A stretch of DNA of 64,000 nt from Hydractinia symbiolongicarpus. Taxonomy: Eukaryota; Cnidaria; Hydrozoa; Anthoathecata; Hydractiniidae. Location: positions 26,288,001 to 26,352,000 of the forward strand of contig NC_079884.1 in the NCBI RefSeq assembly GCF_029227915.1. The letters are read 5' to 3'. Shown in pieces: positions 44,461 to 56,639 of the stretch. Every line of letters begins with the position of its first letter. Position 1 is the stretch's first letter. The translations under genes were made by a program, and so were the position numbers. The notes under the pieces were generated by a model. That model saw only the letters and a list, made by a program, of their open reading frames with translations. It ran no database searches and was not told the origin of the DNA.

Positions 44461-44849
44461 AACAATTTATTAACTTTATCAAGATTTATAAAACAGCTTC
44501 AAGTTTTTGACAGAAAAACAATAACAACGCGGGATGAGGTTTCGCTTTCTTCTTTTTATCTCACATATTGAAAGATAACATCTCTTGCTCATGGTACGCA
44601 ATCTAAAAAGAAACAGAAAACATTTTTATATATTATATTATATTATATATATAGTAAAGTCTTTAAATACATTAAAATCCAGTGCCTTTGAGAGACGATA
44701 TTTAGAGCTAAATTTCTAAACTACAAATATATATCTTTTTTTGGAAAAGAGTGCTCAAAAATTATTTACTAAATACAATATGATTGATACATGCTTGATA
44801 GAATTAATAAAGTCATGCAACTCTGTTTACTTTGGGGGTTGTCTTCTTT

Positions 44850-45064
44850 TGGGGATTGGTAGTTCAGTCGGTAGAGTGTTCACTTCATATTCATATGGGT
44901 TCAATCCCATATAACAGCTGTTCCTTAATGAACAGAAATTTAAAGGGTTTTTGTAGCTCAAATGGAAGCTTTTTAGCACTCTAGAACCGTCATGTTGTCC
45001 CTCCTGGAACAATTGACAGGGTAAATTTATTGCAATTAATGAGGCTAACCACATAAAATATAGA
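44850..45064 (+). repeat. tRNA-derived SINE with clear A and B boxes
   Basis: TGGTAGTTCAGTCGGTAGAG (box A) and GGTTCAATCCC (box B) are spaced as in a tRNA. The tail (CCCTCCTGGAACAATTGACA, GGCTAACCACATAAAATAT) is that of the SINEs at 9724 and 53526, but the middle differs. Confidence 0.75.
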
Positions 45065-45067
45065 TCA

Positions 45068-45660
45068 CTACTTTTTGTGGCTAAGACAACAGAATTGAAG
45101 GCACTGTTTTCCATTTGGAAAGTACAAATTGTACTTAACAATTTGCTCAAGGTTGCCCTCATACTTACTTGGTTCTGGTTGAGCGCTTTCCGATATATTT
45201 GCTTCTATTCCATGGTCATCCATTTCCTCTTCTTCCGCAGTTTCTTCTGCCTCCGTTTTCCTAGATCTGATATTAGTTTCGCCTCGATCATCATCATTAG
45301 TTTCTACTGGATCATCTTCATCTGGTGAACTAACTTTTTCTGGGGTTTCTTTCATCTTTCTTCTCTCCCCTCTCCTTTTCTTTTTGATGGATGACAGTTT
45401 TTTCATCAGGTACATTATCTTTCTCTCTTCATCCGAATCAGAGTCCGAGGATGATGACGAATTTTCAGGGAGTTCAGAGGTTTTTTTCGATGGTCTCATT
45501 TTGATTGGACTAGCCGCTTCGCTTGGTTTTTTCATCAACTGTTCGCATTTCTGGAGAAGATTACGATGCAGTACTTTTGTCCTTCCCATTCCATCTTCTC
45601 TTTTGATATGGTATACTGGAATGTATTTTCCCGTTAGTTTTGGATTGGTGACTTAAATTT
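45068..45660 (-). pseudogene. C-terminal fragment of a Ty3/gypsy integrase
   Basis: On the minus strand the frame opens NPKLTGKYIPVYHIKREDG then GRTKVLHRNLLQKCEQL. This is the end of gypsy integrases (VY.V..EDG.G..K.LHRNLL). A Ser/Glu/Lys-rich tail follows (SSSSSDSDSDEERK). No other pol domain is present, and the SINE at 44850 lies directly beyond. Confidence 0.6.
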
Positions 45661-46199
45661 ATTTCCACGATGCATCAAAAAAAAGAAGCAACTTGAGTTT
45701 TAGGAAATATTCAAAAATCGTGTAATAAAATTTAAAAAAAAAGAGTTTTGTTAATCATTATGAATTGAATTTTCTTCTTCTGACTGTAGCTAGAGGTAGC
45801 TATCTAGCTAGCTAGCTAATGATTCGATTGAAGGATGACAGCAAAAATAATTTTCCATGGTGGCCATAGGCACCAAAAAGTAATTTAGTTAGCTAGCTAC
45901 ATCAAACCAAGGAAAAAAACGTAAATATAACTTTCACATCATCCATACCTTTGCAACTCACTTTTCTTCTGCTGTATGAAAAGAATACCACAAACATGCC
46001 AATTCAAGCTGATAATTTGGTACTTTAAAATCTTCTTTTTAATGAAGCCATAAATATAACACGTTTTTGCGCATTATAAACGTTCAAATTAATATAATGT
46101 GCCTTCAAAAGGTATATACAAGCTTTCCAAGTGCAAATATTAAGAGAAATAGCATGCCAACTAAGCCAATTATTATCAGGACTTGGTATAAACTATGTA
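45661..46199. other. Spacer
   Basis: A+T-rich, with a TAGCTAGCTAGCTA run at about 45800–45820. No gene. Confidence 0.4.
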
Positions 46200-46590
46200 T
46201 TTGTGTTAGGTCTGTAAAATACACGATAATTCAATTTAGCCGATAGCCGTTTTCTGATTGCTTGAGTGTACTTCCCAGTCTTTCGCTTCCGGCAAACGGA
46301 AAATCGGGAAATAACGGGGGGGGGGGGGGGGGGGGAAGACGGGGGGGTAGGGGGGTACAAAGCCTATTTACTGGCATTTTTAGCTAACATTTATAAGAGC
46401 TGCTTGTTCTATTAGACAAAAAAATAACCTACCTTTCCGAGAAAAAATATCAGTCATATCTCCTTAAGCTGATTTTATATGATTTTTTTTCTATTGAAAT
46501 TTTGAGAATCTCAATAATTCTCTTGGTATACTTCGCGTAGCAAACGTGCTCCACAATTTCGCTTCAAATTTAGCTTCAAAATTTATGAAA
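46200..46590. repeat. Dispersed repeat family C with G runs, copy 1
   Basis: TCTGTAAAATA at the left, a G-run block (20 G at 46316–46335, then 7 and 6 G to 46355), then GAATCTCAATAATTCTCTTG and AGCAAACGTGCTCCACAATT. The same layout is at 52955–53345. Confidence 0.7.
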
Positions 46591-46757
46591 ACACGAAATT
46601 TTCAAGTTTATACACTAAGTATAACTGCCTCTATTTGGTAGCCAAACTTTTGATGTTGCATGAAGAAATGACCACTCAAATTAATTGCAGTGAAAATATC
46701 TCACTGCAGTTAGCTAGATATTATGGTCAAACTCTTATAAAATTTAAAAACTTTAAA

Positions 46758-47335
46758 TTACAACTAGAAATTAAAAAAAAGGTTGCGAAGCATTTCGCAA
46801 GTTGCAAGCAAAATTAAACTATCTAATACTTTGTCCCTAGTGCTTCTTGTTTCTTTGACACTAACATCTTCCCAAATACATCAAAATTGAATATCATATA
46901 GAAGAACCCTGGGGACGAGGTAGGAAAATAAACGCTCTGCAGAACATTTCGTTGCGCAAAAACAGTTTTTTTTGCGAATAGACTGCGCGAGTATTTGATG
47001 TGCGTGGGATATTCTTTTCAAAATGTGCGAGAATATTAGATTACGCGAAACTAACAAAAACGAATAACGCATGTTAAAATTTTGTACTGCCTTTTCCCAC
47101 AGAATGATAAAAGTAAAGAGCGCAATACAAAATTACACTTTTAGCAGTATTCCGAAAGATATGTAATACATCGAGTTGTACAACCCGCAGAAGTTGGTCC
47201 TAACATTAACGATTTCGTAAATGACCTTACAACAACACAGTATTTTTTTCACGTTAAAAATACCGGCACTAGAAGCCACGGAAGCTGCTGGAACGAATTT
47301 CGAAAACTCACGGGAAACAATTAAAACAAAAACTT
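46758..47335. repeat. Dispersed repeat family B, copy 2
   Basis: Same blocks as 43678–44460. Its right end (CACGGGAAACAATTAAAACA) abuts the truncated 3' end of the copia element. Confidence 0.75.
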
Positions 47336-50300
47336 CAATTCAATCTCTTTCTGATTGATACTCTGTCTAAGGGAAGCCATATCAACCCTTAACCGTTTGT
47401 CTTCCAAAGATTTTGTTGAATGGGCAGCTTCAAACAATGATTTGTTATCTGTATGACATAAGATGCCTTCTAGATTAGTATTCAACACTTCATTTATCAC
47501 ATTCTTCACCCATATGCATGTATCAATACCATTAACAAGAGCTAGTGTCTCAGCAGCAAGAGTGCTACGCGCAACTCTCTTAATCTTTTTAGACTGCCAT
47601 GTGATAGGTGCCATAAGATTCTCAACACCTTTCAGGAAAATAAAAATTCCACTTTGAGAGCTGCCATCTTGAAGGTTCCTAAATGAAGCATCAGAATATA
47701 AGATCAGTTGTAATGGAAGCTTAAGTTTCCAAAATTTCAAGGAAATGTTGGGATCCAATTTCAACTTCTTTACCACTTTATTGGCTCTCATGACATCATC
47801 AACTACTGCACAGTTTAGTTTTATGCTTAGCTGGCACACATCAAATGAAATGTCAGGCCTTGATTGCGATGACATCCAATTTAGTTGCCCACATATACAT
47901 CGGAAGTTTGATTGTTCTTCATGTGATAGTTGACGATGTCTGTCTGTTGTGTTTTGAATCTTGACCAGTTCCATACCTGCCACATAGTTCTTTTGGTCAT
48001 AGTTAATTGAACCATTAGATTGTTGTATATTGACACCAACATATTTGAAATTGGAGTAATCTTCAGATCCAATGAGAAAAGTTTCTCTGATAGGCGAAAT
48101 GACCTTCACTTGAAAATCATGGGATCCTCCCCATAGAAAATCATCAACATGTATTACAATCAGTCCTTGGCAGCAGTCATCTTGAATCCAATAAAATAAT
48201 GCTTCATCAAATAAAGACATTTTCAACCCCAAGCCGATTAGCTCTTCCTTCACACGTAGATACCAAGCTCTTGAAGCATCAGCAAGGCCGTATACAACTT
48301 TATTTAGTTTCCAGAACACACCTGTTGTATTTGCTTCCTTTGGGGGCTTTATGATAACCTCTCTGTCAATCTGGTTGCCTTGAAGAAATGCCGTCTTGAC
48401 ATCTAAGGTGTGACATTCCCATTCATAGGTTGCTAACATCGTAAGTACAATGCGAAGACTTTCTTTTGAAAAAGTTGGGGAGTCCTTAGTCAGATTTTTG
48501 ACCTCTTCTTCTTCAAAACCTCTTATGACCAAACGAGCTTTAACTGTTTTGTATCCCTCTATATTCTTGTTGTGACCACCCATCTTGTGGATATTGGAGA
48601 TTGACCTTTATCTTCTATGGTGGAGAAAACTTTGTTGTCTTCCCAATTGGCTAATTCTTTATACTTTGCATTTAGGACCTCATCTGTAACAGTTGCTTGA
48701 GTCGATAATAGTACTTCTTCAGTTTCGTTTGTCTCAACAACAGGTTGCCAGTCACTCACACATCTTTTGAAATCTAACCAATTTATTTCACCTGTGTCTT
48801 CATTTTGGAAATTTAAACAGCTACCATACTGTCTGCCTTCTTTTCCTTTTCTGCTCACTTTTCCTGCTCTGCTGTGGACTAATCCTCTTGTCCATTCACT
48901 GTCGGGAGTTGGCTTGTAAATGATTTTTGTCTTCAACTTTGGTATTCCTTGGACTGTTGACGAATTGCTAACATTTCGATTGGTTGTGATTTCATTTGTT
49001 GATATCTTGTGTGTTGTTGTTTCATTCATTGAGGCACCGTCTGATGTTGTTTCTTTTGTTGTTTGTAAATTTGTTGTTTTCTCATTTTCTGGTTCTTCTG
49101 TATTGTTACTGTCAAAATCATCTGCACCAACATATTCACCAAAAACATCATCGCGTTCAAGCGGAATGCAATTGTTCACTTGTGTAGTTGTCACTTCAGT
49201 ACTCCTTTCTGTAAAGGTTTTTGTGAATGCAAAACTTGGTCCAACTTCTGCAAGCGACACATGTGTACTCTAACATAACTTCCACCATGTTTTACAAGGA
49301 CTTGCTTATTCTCCTGTCCAATTACATTGCCTGGTCCATGCCATTTTTCACTGTCTTTTCTCTTATAAAAAACTCTATCTCCATTGATATATCGCTCATC
49401 ATTGTAACACTGAACATTATGTCTCAATGCTCTTTGTATACGCTCAGAAGACTCTGCTGCTATAAAGGCTATTCGTGATGCATGCATTACAGCAAAGGTT
49501 ATGGGCCACGGTTTTGCTTGAAACTGTGTCATTCATAGCTGGCAAATGATCAGTGAGGATGCAGGGATAGTCGTGATTTTTACCATAAACAAGTTGATTT
49601 GGTGAGAATCCCTTGTTGTTTGATAAAGAATTCTTTGCACTTATAGCCCAGAATAGTGCCCGATTGTGTGTACATTTTGTGTCTTCAATAATTTTTTTCA
49701 GCATTTCCTTAATCATACCATTGTGTCGTTCACATAGTCCATTTGACCAAGGACTTTCAGCTGCAGTTGTTGAAAACTCTATGTTAAACTGCTCACACAT
49801 TTCTTCATACACTTTGTTAACAAATTCTCCACCATTTTCAGCTAGAAACTTCCTTGGTTGACCAAATCGGGCTAACCAAATTTCAAAGATAATATCTGTT
49901 ATTACATCTTTGTCTTTCGTCTTTGTCAATTTTGCTGATGAAAATCTGGTAAAAACATCTATGATATGGATAAACCATAATGATTGCGAAAGTTGCACAA
50001 GATCTAGAGCCACACACTGATTAAATTCTGATGACATTGGTAAGCCAACAATAGGGCGCGGTCTTGGTTTTCTGTATTTGATGCACACTTCACAAGAGTT
50101 TGATACTTCATCGATGACTTTCATAACTTCACTTCGGTCATTTAAGAAGGAATTAGATGCTTTGATGAGAGATTTTAATTTTTCAGCACTTGGATGGCAA
50201 AATTGACGATGAAGTTTGATAATCTTACTTTTTCTTGATTTTGTACTTGCACAAACAAAGGCAACCTGGGGTAACAAGTGGTCATGTTTCTTTCCATCCA

Positions 50301-51584
50301 TCTCTATTATGTTGTTGTTCAAAGGTATGCAATAATGACCTGTAGTGGTAAATTTTAAAGGATGGTATTCTCCAAACATTGTAACCGAATCGTTGATAAA
50401 ATCTAAAACTGCCTCTGCTTTTTTCATGGAAGCTTGACTCAGTAACAAAGGAATTTCGTTTGGGACAATTTCTGTCTCCAGATAAACTTCTTTTGAGCCA
50501 ATAATTACAGGTAAGAACACTCTTTTCATAGAACAAACTGCTTCACTATCTCCAAATTTAAATCTTATTTGGCTGGGATGCTCTTCGGGCAATCTATCAT
50601 TTTCAAGATTATCAATAAAACATTGATACCAAGTATTACCACAAACGGTCTTTGTGCAACCACAGTCTAAAACTGCACATGACAGAGTTTCGCCGACCAG
50701 AGATTGCATTTCATCTTCTCTGATTTTTGCAAAAAACGTAACCTTAGAATGACTGTCATCTTTTCTAACATCCTCAGGTTCCTGGTTCTCATAAGAGTGT
50801 GGACAGTTTGAAGCACAGTGATATATAGATTGGCAAATATTGCATCTTGATGGACTTCCAGATTGATCGGATGGATTCATTCTTCTATTGTTGGGTCTGG
50901 TTTTTCTTCCTGCATATCTCTGATTTGAAGCAGTTGCAGGTCTTCCTCTTCTAAACCTTGAGCATTGATATCCCCCTCTTTGAGTGAAGTAATTTTGCTC
51001 AATTGTATCTGCACTTGCCTGAAGAACTGGTTCTATCTTTACTTCAGTATTTGTTCCTAATGAGGCCACCGTATCCCCAAATATTTTCTTTAACTGCCGT
51101 ACCATTGGATCATACTGTAGTTCATTTAAAGTTGCTCTTGCTAACTGTTGCTGCTCTGGTGTAAGGTTGGCACTTTGTAGAACTCTATATGCCAACACTC
51201 CATCAGGAAGTACCATATTATGTCCTTGGATCTTATGGTATAACCGTTCAAACTCTATAAGATAGTCATTCATACTCATCTCAGGCGGTCGCTTAAATTT
51301 TTCAAAGGTTTCATAAGCTAGGTAAGCAGTTTGATTCTCATCTTTTAAATATATTTTGTCCAATCTGTTAGTAATGGCTTTTACTCCAGTTGCTGCACTT
51401 ATCTGTTCAATGTCTAATTCTAGAACTGATTCTTAAGCTTTCCCTCTTAAGCCCATGAATATAGCTGGCCCTTGTTTTTCTGCCTTTAATTCTGTCAGTG
51501 CTTGCATATTTGCACTTCTTTTTTCCAATCTTTGTAACTCGTCTCTTTGTCTAATGATGGTGGGGGGACCCAACTTTTTGACAT
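47321..51584 (-). pseudogene. Copia Gag-Pol polyprotein, degenerate
   Basis: In order on the minus strand: Gag (SWVPPPSLDKETSYKDWKKE ... LDKIYLKDENQTAYLAYE); a CX2CX4HX4C knuckle (CNICQSIYHCASNC); protease with LDCGCTKTVCG (Asp kept, active site D-C-G); integrase with HRQFCH/CEVC zinc site, ALDLVQL, LAENGGEF (catalytic Asp replaced by Glu) and SPWSNGLCERHNG; reverse transcriptase with KARLVIRGFEE, YGLADASRAWY and VIHVDDFLWGG; RNase H with LYSDASFRNLQDGSS and AAETLALVNGID. Four frame changes and one stop are visible; the ending beyond IELKFLF is lost. This is a retroelement relic, not a host gene. Confidence 0.85.
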
Positions 51585-51609
51585 TTCACTTTTATTCCTC
51601 TGCTACCAT

Positions 51610-51771
51610 TGTTAAATAGGAATATATATATAAGACTAACCTGTAGGTTATCTTCGCATTAGTTCTTTCTGTGTATAACGCAACGCTAAATTAGTGTGAT
51701 TGATTCAACTCAACACTATTGAACACCACTCTGACTAAACACAACGAATTACCAATGATACTTGTTCAACA
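51610..51771 (-). repeat. Candidate 5' LTR of the copia element
   Basis: Bounded by TGTTGAA and TTTAACA, with a TATATATATATTCC box near its 3' end and the primer-binding-like site directly after. The second LTR is absent, so the length cannot be confirmed. Confidence 0.5.
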
Positions 51772-52954
51772 CAATTAAAACCCCACCACCAAGTGATTCT
51801 TATTAGTAATCGCCTAGATAGAAGATCAACACCCATATTTTCCCGAACTTGCCTAGAGCATTTCCAAAATTCAATTCCTTGAAACATACCTTGTGGACGA
51901 TAGTTGGAAAAAGATGCTTTAAGAGAAAGGAGTTAATAAAGTTTAAAAGTTATTGATCAAGTAAATTTTATCAAAAACCATCAAAAACAGTTCTTTTAAA
52001 AACTTTGCTACCACATAGTTTATCTTATGGTCTATGTTGGTTTTTTCAGGTGAATACTTCAATTTTTTTCTAAACGCTAAACTTGACCAAAAACGCCTGC
52101 ACGTTTTACGGCGTATGCAGCTTATCAGCACCCTTGTTCTAAAATTACAAGCAGTTTCGAAGATGCCCACGCTGTTTAGAGGACATGTGCGGCTTGGGCA
52201 TCCTTGGAGTTCTCTGTTTAATGACAGTTTTAATGTTTTAATGTCATTTTAAACCTTGTTCTCAGGGAGGGTGTACGGACAACTAATTTCTATTGACAAT
52301 TACATTGCTGTTGATTTGATAGCAAAAGTGGATATTTTTTTTAATTACTGTAACAGGTTACTTATATTATAAATAAAAAACTGTGATAAAAAACGGTTGG
52401 TCGGCTTACTCTAGCACCCAGAGCTATTTGTTTTGTCTGCGCCCTAGCTACAGGTTTTCCTATATCTGGCTATCAGTTAGGTAGTAATACAGCTTCTCCA
52501 TATGTATTCTACATATGACTTTCAATTCTTTTATACAAAACAGAGCTCTAGCTAGCTACCTTTCGTGTGATTAAGCCTTACCTTGATTTGGATAAAACCA
52601 ATTAAAATTGATAATATACATCTTTTTAGAAACAATAAAATAAAACACAGCTCGGCGTGTTATAATTGTACAAATTACTTCTATATTTCTTCAGAAAAGG
52701 GCACCTTACACAGGAGCTTTCCAATCTAATTCAAATCTCCAGAAAAAGCACAGCAACAAAAAAGCTTAAAATACACAAGTAAAGTCGATTAGAAACAGGA
52801 CTAGCAATAAATTATTTCAAATGAAGAAAACCGTTTTAATACTATTATTTTTCATTAAAATACAACTATAATAGTATTAGAAGCAAAATTGCAAAATAAT
52901 TAATTATTTATTTATACAATAATTAGCTATAATACAAAGAAATAAGGGAAATTT
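51772..52954. other. Spacer
   Basis: A+T-rich. Open frames at 51943–52252 lack any motif. Nothing recognised. Confidence 0.45.
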
Positions 52955-53345
52955 TGGGTCTGTAAAATATATGTGTCTAAAATGCCGACTACCGTTTCTT
53001 GTTCACGGCATATTCTTCTTTGTGTGTTCAAGTTCGGCGGACATATAATCTTGACCAAAAGACGGGGGGGGGGAAAGTTCAAAATCCGGGGGTGGGGGGG
53101 GTGTACGAGCCGTACTTACTGCATTTTTTACTAGACTTATACTTTAACCCCTCGGTCCAAACTTATTTCTTTTATTAGAAGAAAAATACCCTAGCTTTAT
53201 GTGCAAAAATATCAGTCCTATTTCTTTACGCTGATTTTATATGATTTTTTTCTATCGAAATTTTGAGAATCTCAATAATTCTCTTGGTATACCTCGCGTG
53301 TAGCAAACGTGCTCCACAATTTCGCTTCGCTCGCAAAGCTCAATT
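52955..53345. repeat. Dispersed repeat family C with G runs, copy 2
   Basis: As 46200–46590. The G block is 10 G (53064–53073), 5 G and 8 G (to 53101), followed by GAATCTCAATAATTCTCTTG and AGCAAACGTGCTCCACAATT. Confidence 0.7.
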
Positions 53346-53525
53346 GCTTCGCAATTAATCCTGTTCAATTAATCTTTTGGTATTCTAAACTTCCTATGTT
53401 ATATAATTTTTGCTGATAAATCCAAATATGCCACCCATTTTTCTCAAAAATTCCTTGTTTTCTTTTTTCAAAATTTGATATAGTTAACCCGGATCCGAGA
53501 ATATCAACGACGACACTGTAGATTA

Positions 53526-53850
53526 GTGCTTATAGCTCTCGTACTCTGTGCAGGAGACCGGTGGTCGATTCCTCTTGATGGCGATTCAACATGGGGGAGT
53601 GAATGTTACCATAGCCCCGGGTTAACCCAAGCCATGTGACAGAAATTGGGGAGATGGCACACTGTGTTTGGGCCGTTGGATGTTGCCGGGAGTTGTCTAG
53701 TAGTGCGTGGGCCCTAATTGGGTCTGCATAGCTCAAAATGAACATTAAATACTTTCTTAAGGACTCTCCATCTAAGCCAAGGCCCCTCCTTGAAATAATA
53801 GACAGGGTATTTCCCTCAATATTTGTAAGGCTAGCCATGTAAAATATGCA
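53526..53850 (+). repeat. tRNA-derived SINE copy
   Basis: Same plan as 9724–10022: TCTCGTACTCTGTGCAGGAG head, GTTAACCCAAGCCATGTGA body, GGCTAGCCATGTAAAATATG tail. The tail retains ATAGACAGGGTATTTCC, which the 9.7-kb copy has lost. A (TCTG)n run follows at about 53852–53888. Confidence 0.75.
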
Positions 53851-53856
53851 CATCTA

Positions 53857-53888
<32 letters not shown>

Positions 53889-54769
53889 CGCCAGCTACCC
53901 AGGTATAGCTGGCTGGCCAGCTATATCTAAATGCTTTGATCTCAGAAAGGAAATATTTCCTTGAGATCAGTAAAATTTTTAAAGAAGGAAGAATATAGTT
54001 AAGAAAATAATTTCAGTGCCTTTTTTTGGATCTTATTTTTTTGAAAAATCTGTGAACAGTTCGGAAGATAACTCAAATCTGGAATTTAAGGAAACCCACT
54101 TAAGGAAAAAATAAATTTTTTATTAAGGTTACTGTAAAGGAAAAAAACTTACTTGATGAGTAGTCTCAGAAAAACCCTTATAATTTATCAATACTTTTAT
54201 AATTTTTTTTTATGTTTTTTTGTTTCTGAATGCTTGATGAAAGACTTTTTTGATGGTGCTATTTTCGTGAGATGGTAATTTTCCAAAAAGAAAATATAAT
54301 AAAATAAACACACACCAATTTTTTTTCACTGTACATTTTAAAATTGCTGCTTTTACTGACAGTGTGGTCGCAGACTTCTCGTTTTCGCACCATTATATTT
54401 AGCATAAATTAAATTCAAAAAGGTTCCCGTTTTTTTTCTAATAACGTTGTTATGAAATTATTTGTAATTATATATAATCATTCAAAAAAATGCATATTTT
54501 TTTTCTTTCTGTAGTCATAATTATGAGTGTCTTATACCTTTTAGGTGCATATGCTGGGGTTAGTGCTGTTTTTGTATCTGCACATGTATCTCTTCTGCCT
54601 GTTATTGTTTAATCTTATTGCCTGGCATCCCAATCCATGCCCCAAATATACAATTGCATTCCAATACGAAGGATGTTGTATAAATTTATTTCATAATACA
54701 ATGTTCTCTACTATTATGATGTGTTTTTACTGAGGAACCCGGACAATTAATAGCCGTGGTAAAAAAGCT
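53889..54769. other. Spacer
   Basis: A+T-rich. No gene recognised. Confidence 0.45.
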
Positions 54770-55970
54770 TCGTTAGATTGCATTTTAAAAGTATAATAAC
54801 GAAGAGCAGCGAAAGAAATACTTTTTTTTTCTAGATCTTGTTTCTAAAAAAATTAAGAACGAAGAACGGCGATAAAAAAAGCTTCATTCAATCGCATTTT
54901 AAACATTTAAGAATGAAAAACGGAGATAGAAAAGCTTCGTTAGATCGTGTTTTACGTATTTAAAATGTTATCAACTCTAACCAATGTGCAAGGCACATTG
55001 GTTAGAGTTTAATATTTGGTGACTTTGGAAGCTCTGTGGATCAGGGCAATAAAACCCGCTTTAAACACCAAAGATGAGTACAGAAGCAGGTTGTTAACAA
55101 TACAAGTTTAGTTGTTGTTTATAATGTAAACCACTAACTTTTTTGTTTTAAACTAATTAAATATTATTCCCTTGTGTCATTTTAACATTTGATTTTATTA
55201 CTTACTTGAATTGATAGATATTACTGTATATAAATGTGTTTTGTAAAAATTGTTCTTTGCTTTTTATTTAAAGTCTGAATAAATTGTATTTATTGCTTTT
55301 ATTTATTTTAGTTATCCGAAACATATTGATAAAAAATAAACTCATTGTTGGTGAATCACCTTTCTAATTTTTTTAAGTTTGTACTCTTTTTCCAAGGTTA
55401 ATTTTTTTAAAAAACACATGTTTTTGACTTAGTATCTTTTTATTCTTACCAGAACAAAATGTCTAAAAATGTCTTAAGTATTACAATTTTAAAAACAAAA
55501 TTTTCTCACAATGAGTGTTTTGATCCTTCAAGAACCTCAAAAGTTAGATTTTTCAGGGTTTTTTTCTTTGGTATTGAAATTTATTTTGTTTTCAAAATCT
55601 TATCGTGAAGGTAAAAAGTCCTGAATGCAGGGTTTTTCCGTTTGCATTTAAAATTTTTGCATGTTAAAAAATATGTTTCAATGATAAAAAAAATATTACT
55701 AAAGTTTTAAAAAGTAGCAGCGATAGCTTGTGTTTATCAAATATAATGAGATTAAAATCGCGTTACTTTAATTAGTTTCGTTGGTAAAAAAATTAAAAGT
55801 AAATGGCCTTCGCGTTTAATTTGTTCTCGCATAGAGTATATATTGTTTATAAACAATGTTTCTTGCTATGCTTTTGTTTTTAACATGAAGCAATTATTTT
55901 CGTGTGATTTGAAAGGAACTCGCTATCACATTGTTCTTTGATATTATTTTGCAAGTTGAGCGTATGAGTT
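54770..55970. repeat. Dispersed repeat family A, copy 2, with an insertion
   Basis: Matches 41530–42160 in its tandem-unit start and its end blocks, but about 0.5 kb (roughly 54970–55500) lies between them. The insertion begins with a perfect 17-bp hairpin. Confidence 0.65.
54973..55009. repeat. Perfect 17-bp hairpin
   Basis: AACTCTAACCAATGTGC, loop AAG, GCACATTGGTTAGAGTT: an uninterrupted inverted repeat at the left edge of the insertion in repeat family A. Confidence 0.9.
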
Positions 55971-56639
55971 TCAGTGTTAATGTTGTTTTTTTATTCTAGT
56001 GCATGTGCAGAAAAAATCAAAAAAATGCAGACCTTAGGTGAAGAAAGACAAATTATGATTAAAAGCGTTTGTACTGTGACTCTAGAAGTCATGTTTTCAC
56101 TGATATGATCTAAATCTAAACTACATGCAAGCTATATTTCAATTTCAAGATCAAGAGATGCCTCTACCTGATATTAAAGTTTGGAATGGACTAGTCCACA
56201 ACTTACCGCCTGCATTATTTTTGCCTGTGGATTTGCGTAAGAGGTCTGGGGATTATAAACAGTCACAAAGAAAGTTGTCTATAACACAGGAGACATGTAA
56301 TAAAACAATCTATTTTCGCATAACTGTAGCTAACTTGCATTTAGTGATTATGACACCAATTTGAAGACTTGTATGAGGATTTTTGAAAATAAAATGCATG
56401 TTTCCAGCAAGAAAAACGTTTTTATTGTAATAGCATTTGAAAATACCATATTCCATTCGTTATGATTTTTTTAATTTTAAATCCAGAATATGTTTCATGT
56501 TCATCTAAATAAAAAAGAAATTTTTAAAAAAGAAATTCAGAGTACCATCTTCATAAAATTAATTGTCTTGGTTCTTCAGTAAAAACACACTTGATAATAG
56601 AGAATATTGTATTATGAAACATTCATTCGCATGGAACGA
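55971..56639. other. Spacer
   Basis: Holds an 79-codon open frame at 56125–56364 with no recognisable motif. Nothing else. Confidence 0.4.

Larger units (their letters stand above)
47321..51771 (-). mobile_element. Ty1/copia retrotransposon, 3'-truncated and broken
   Basis: Minus strand. A candidate 5' LTR (51771–51610, TGTTGAACAAG ... TTTAACA, 162 bp), a primer-binding-like TGGTAGCAGAGG (51608–51597), then gag from ATG 51584 to RNase H at 47321. The usual end of pol, the polypurine tract and the 3' LTR are missing; repeat family B lies there instead. Frame changes near 51490, 49530, 49240 and 48580 and a stop near 51425 inactivate it. Confidence 0.85.

Noticed and set aside
44850-44925. A functional tRNA gene
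   Set aside because: Boxes A and B are good, but the acceptor and anticodon stems do not fold into a full cloverleaf and the SINE tail follows.
54973-55009. A microRNA precursor
   Set aside because: The stem is only 17 bp with a 3-nt loop, too short for a normal precursor, and lies in a repeat.
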